DNA of 5,494 bases, from contig DMFQ01000146.1 of NCBI GenBank assembly GCA_003450555.1, positions 1 to 5,494 on the forward strand, written 5' to 3'. The translations under genes and the position numbers were made by a program. The DNA is from Ktedonobacter sp. Lineage in GTDB: Bacteria > Chloroflexota > Ktedonobacteria > Ktedonobacterales > Ktedonobacteraceae. Shown here piece after piece: positions 4,917-5,494 of this stretch. The notes beneath the pieces are model-generated. The model was not told where the DNA came from. It saw nothing but the letters and a program-made list of their open reading frames with translations, and made no database searches. Every line of letters begins with the position of its first letter. Within the stretch, counting starts at the first letter, position 1.

Positions 4917-5494
4917 ATGAAAACCAAAAGAGCCATAGTAGGATCTGTTCTGGGCATTCTGTTGCTTGCGTCAACAATCCTGTTCGTCACATACCAGCTT
5001 GGAATTCTCGTCCCGCCAATTGACATCTTTGGCGGAATGAAAACACCGGAAAGACCACCCACACGTGCCCAATTACAACTGATCTGGCACACGCCTCTAC
5101 CCCGCCAGTCGGAGGCTTCAGGCAACCCGGTAACATCTCCAAACGGTGTCATATACCAGCTTATGGGAACCCAACTGCTCGGATTTGACCAAAAGTCCGG
5201 CCAACTCGAGTACCAAAGGGACTTGAGCCCATATGGACAACTTGATCCCGACTCCCTGAAAGTCGATAACGACAAGATCTATATCACCTCCCTTGACGGC
5301 TTCGTTCATCTCTTTGATGCGTCAGCCGATCAGACGCCACAAATGAGCGAACTGCCATTACCGATTGCCACTGTCAATAGCGGCATCGTCTACTCTGTTG
5401 GCGGCTCAACCGATGACGTGTACAAAGTCACTGCCTACGACGGGGTATCGGGAAAAAACCTCTGGAGAACAAATTGCGCATGCATTGGCACGCA
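4917..5494 (+). CDS. Membrane-anchored PQQ-like beta-propeller protein, C-terminus outside window
   Basis: The frame is open from the ATG at 4917 to the right edge, giving 192 residues. The N-terminus MKTKRAIVGSVLGILLLAST has basic residues followed by a hydrophobic stretch to about residue 32, a signal anchor or uncleaved signal peptide, so the rest should lie outside the cytoplasm. After a proline-rich linker (43-50) come blades of a PQQ-like propeller: NGVIYQLMGTQLLGFDQKSG (76-95), DKIYITSLDGFVHLFDAS (119-136) and GIVYSVGG then VTAYDGVSGKNLWR (156-184), each with the 'V-Y....L.A.D..tG..lW' pattern. Such proteins act as scaffolds, assembly factors or sensors; no cofactor-binding or enzyme residues are visible. 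No Shine-Dalgarno sequence precedes the ATG. An in-frame ATG at 4908 (three residues longer) and a TTG at 4887 are alternatives, also without one, so the start is uncertain. It may be read through from the glyoxalase-like gene. Confidence 0.82.
   Translation, partial: MKTKRAIVGSVLGILLLASTILFVTYQLGILVPPIDIFGGMKTPERPPTRAQLQLIWHTPLPRQSEASGNPVTSPNGVIYQLMGTQLLGFDQKSGQLEYQRDLSPYGQLDPDSLKVDNDKIYITSLDGFVHLFDASADQTPQMSELPLPIATVNSGIVYSVGGSTDDVYKVTAYDGVSGKNLWRTNCACIGT

Noticed and set aside
4901..5275. A 124-codon open frame on the minus strand.
   Set aside because: It is antisense to the propeller gene, whose frame has a signal anchor and repeated propeller-blade motifs.
1..5494. CRISPR array, tRNA, rRNA, or an unusual multi-gene defence or biosynthetic system.
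   Set aside because: No regularly spaced repeats or cloverleaf-like sequences were seen, and each gene belongs to a common family with no shared pathway evident.

Overview
The window holds ordinary bacterial chromosomal genes of roughly balanced base composition, with fairly wide gaps and one scar left by a mobile element. Several features would fit a soil actinobacterium-like or Ktedonobacteria-type (Chloroflexota) genome: a flavin amine oxidase, a membrane protein of the 'WQNFYVIIGSSAGALTGL' kind, an F420-dependent nitroreductase remnant, a PQQ-type propeller protein and a transposase fragment with a KRGRGHPKV start. I lean to Ktedonobacteria. This is an impression from protein families, not a proven assignment.

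Left part (1-3700), all on the minus strand: the first 416 residues of a flavin monoamine oxidase-type protein running off the left edge; a small membrane protein with about five membrane segments; a 107-residue SnoaL/NTF2-like protein; and tag, DNA-3-methyladenine glycosylase I. The gaps between them are about 190, 400 and 370 bases. Each gene has its own Shine-Dalgarno sequence, so they look like separate units rather than one operon.

Middle (3700-4450): a non-coding leader rich in small inverted repeats, then the first 51 codons of an IS transposase on the plus strand. These stop abruptly and are joined, in another frame, to the last ~23 codons of a deazaflavin (F420)-dependent nitroreductase. 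This is best read as a deletion scar. A further 360 bases without a gene carry several inverted repeats and end in a strong-looking sigma-70-type promoter.

Right part (4450-5494), plus strand: a glyoxalase/VOC-fold protein behind that promoter, then the start of a membrane-anchored PQQ-like beta-propeller protein running off the right edge.

Together the genes suggest housekeeping, repair and small-molecule metabolism; I see no coherent defence, secretion or biosynthetic system. There is no tRNA, rRNA or CRISPR array that I can recognise. The item most worth a second look is the transposase/nitroreductase junction.
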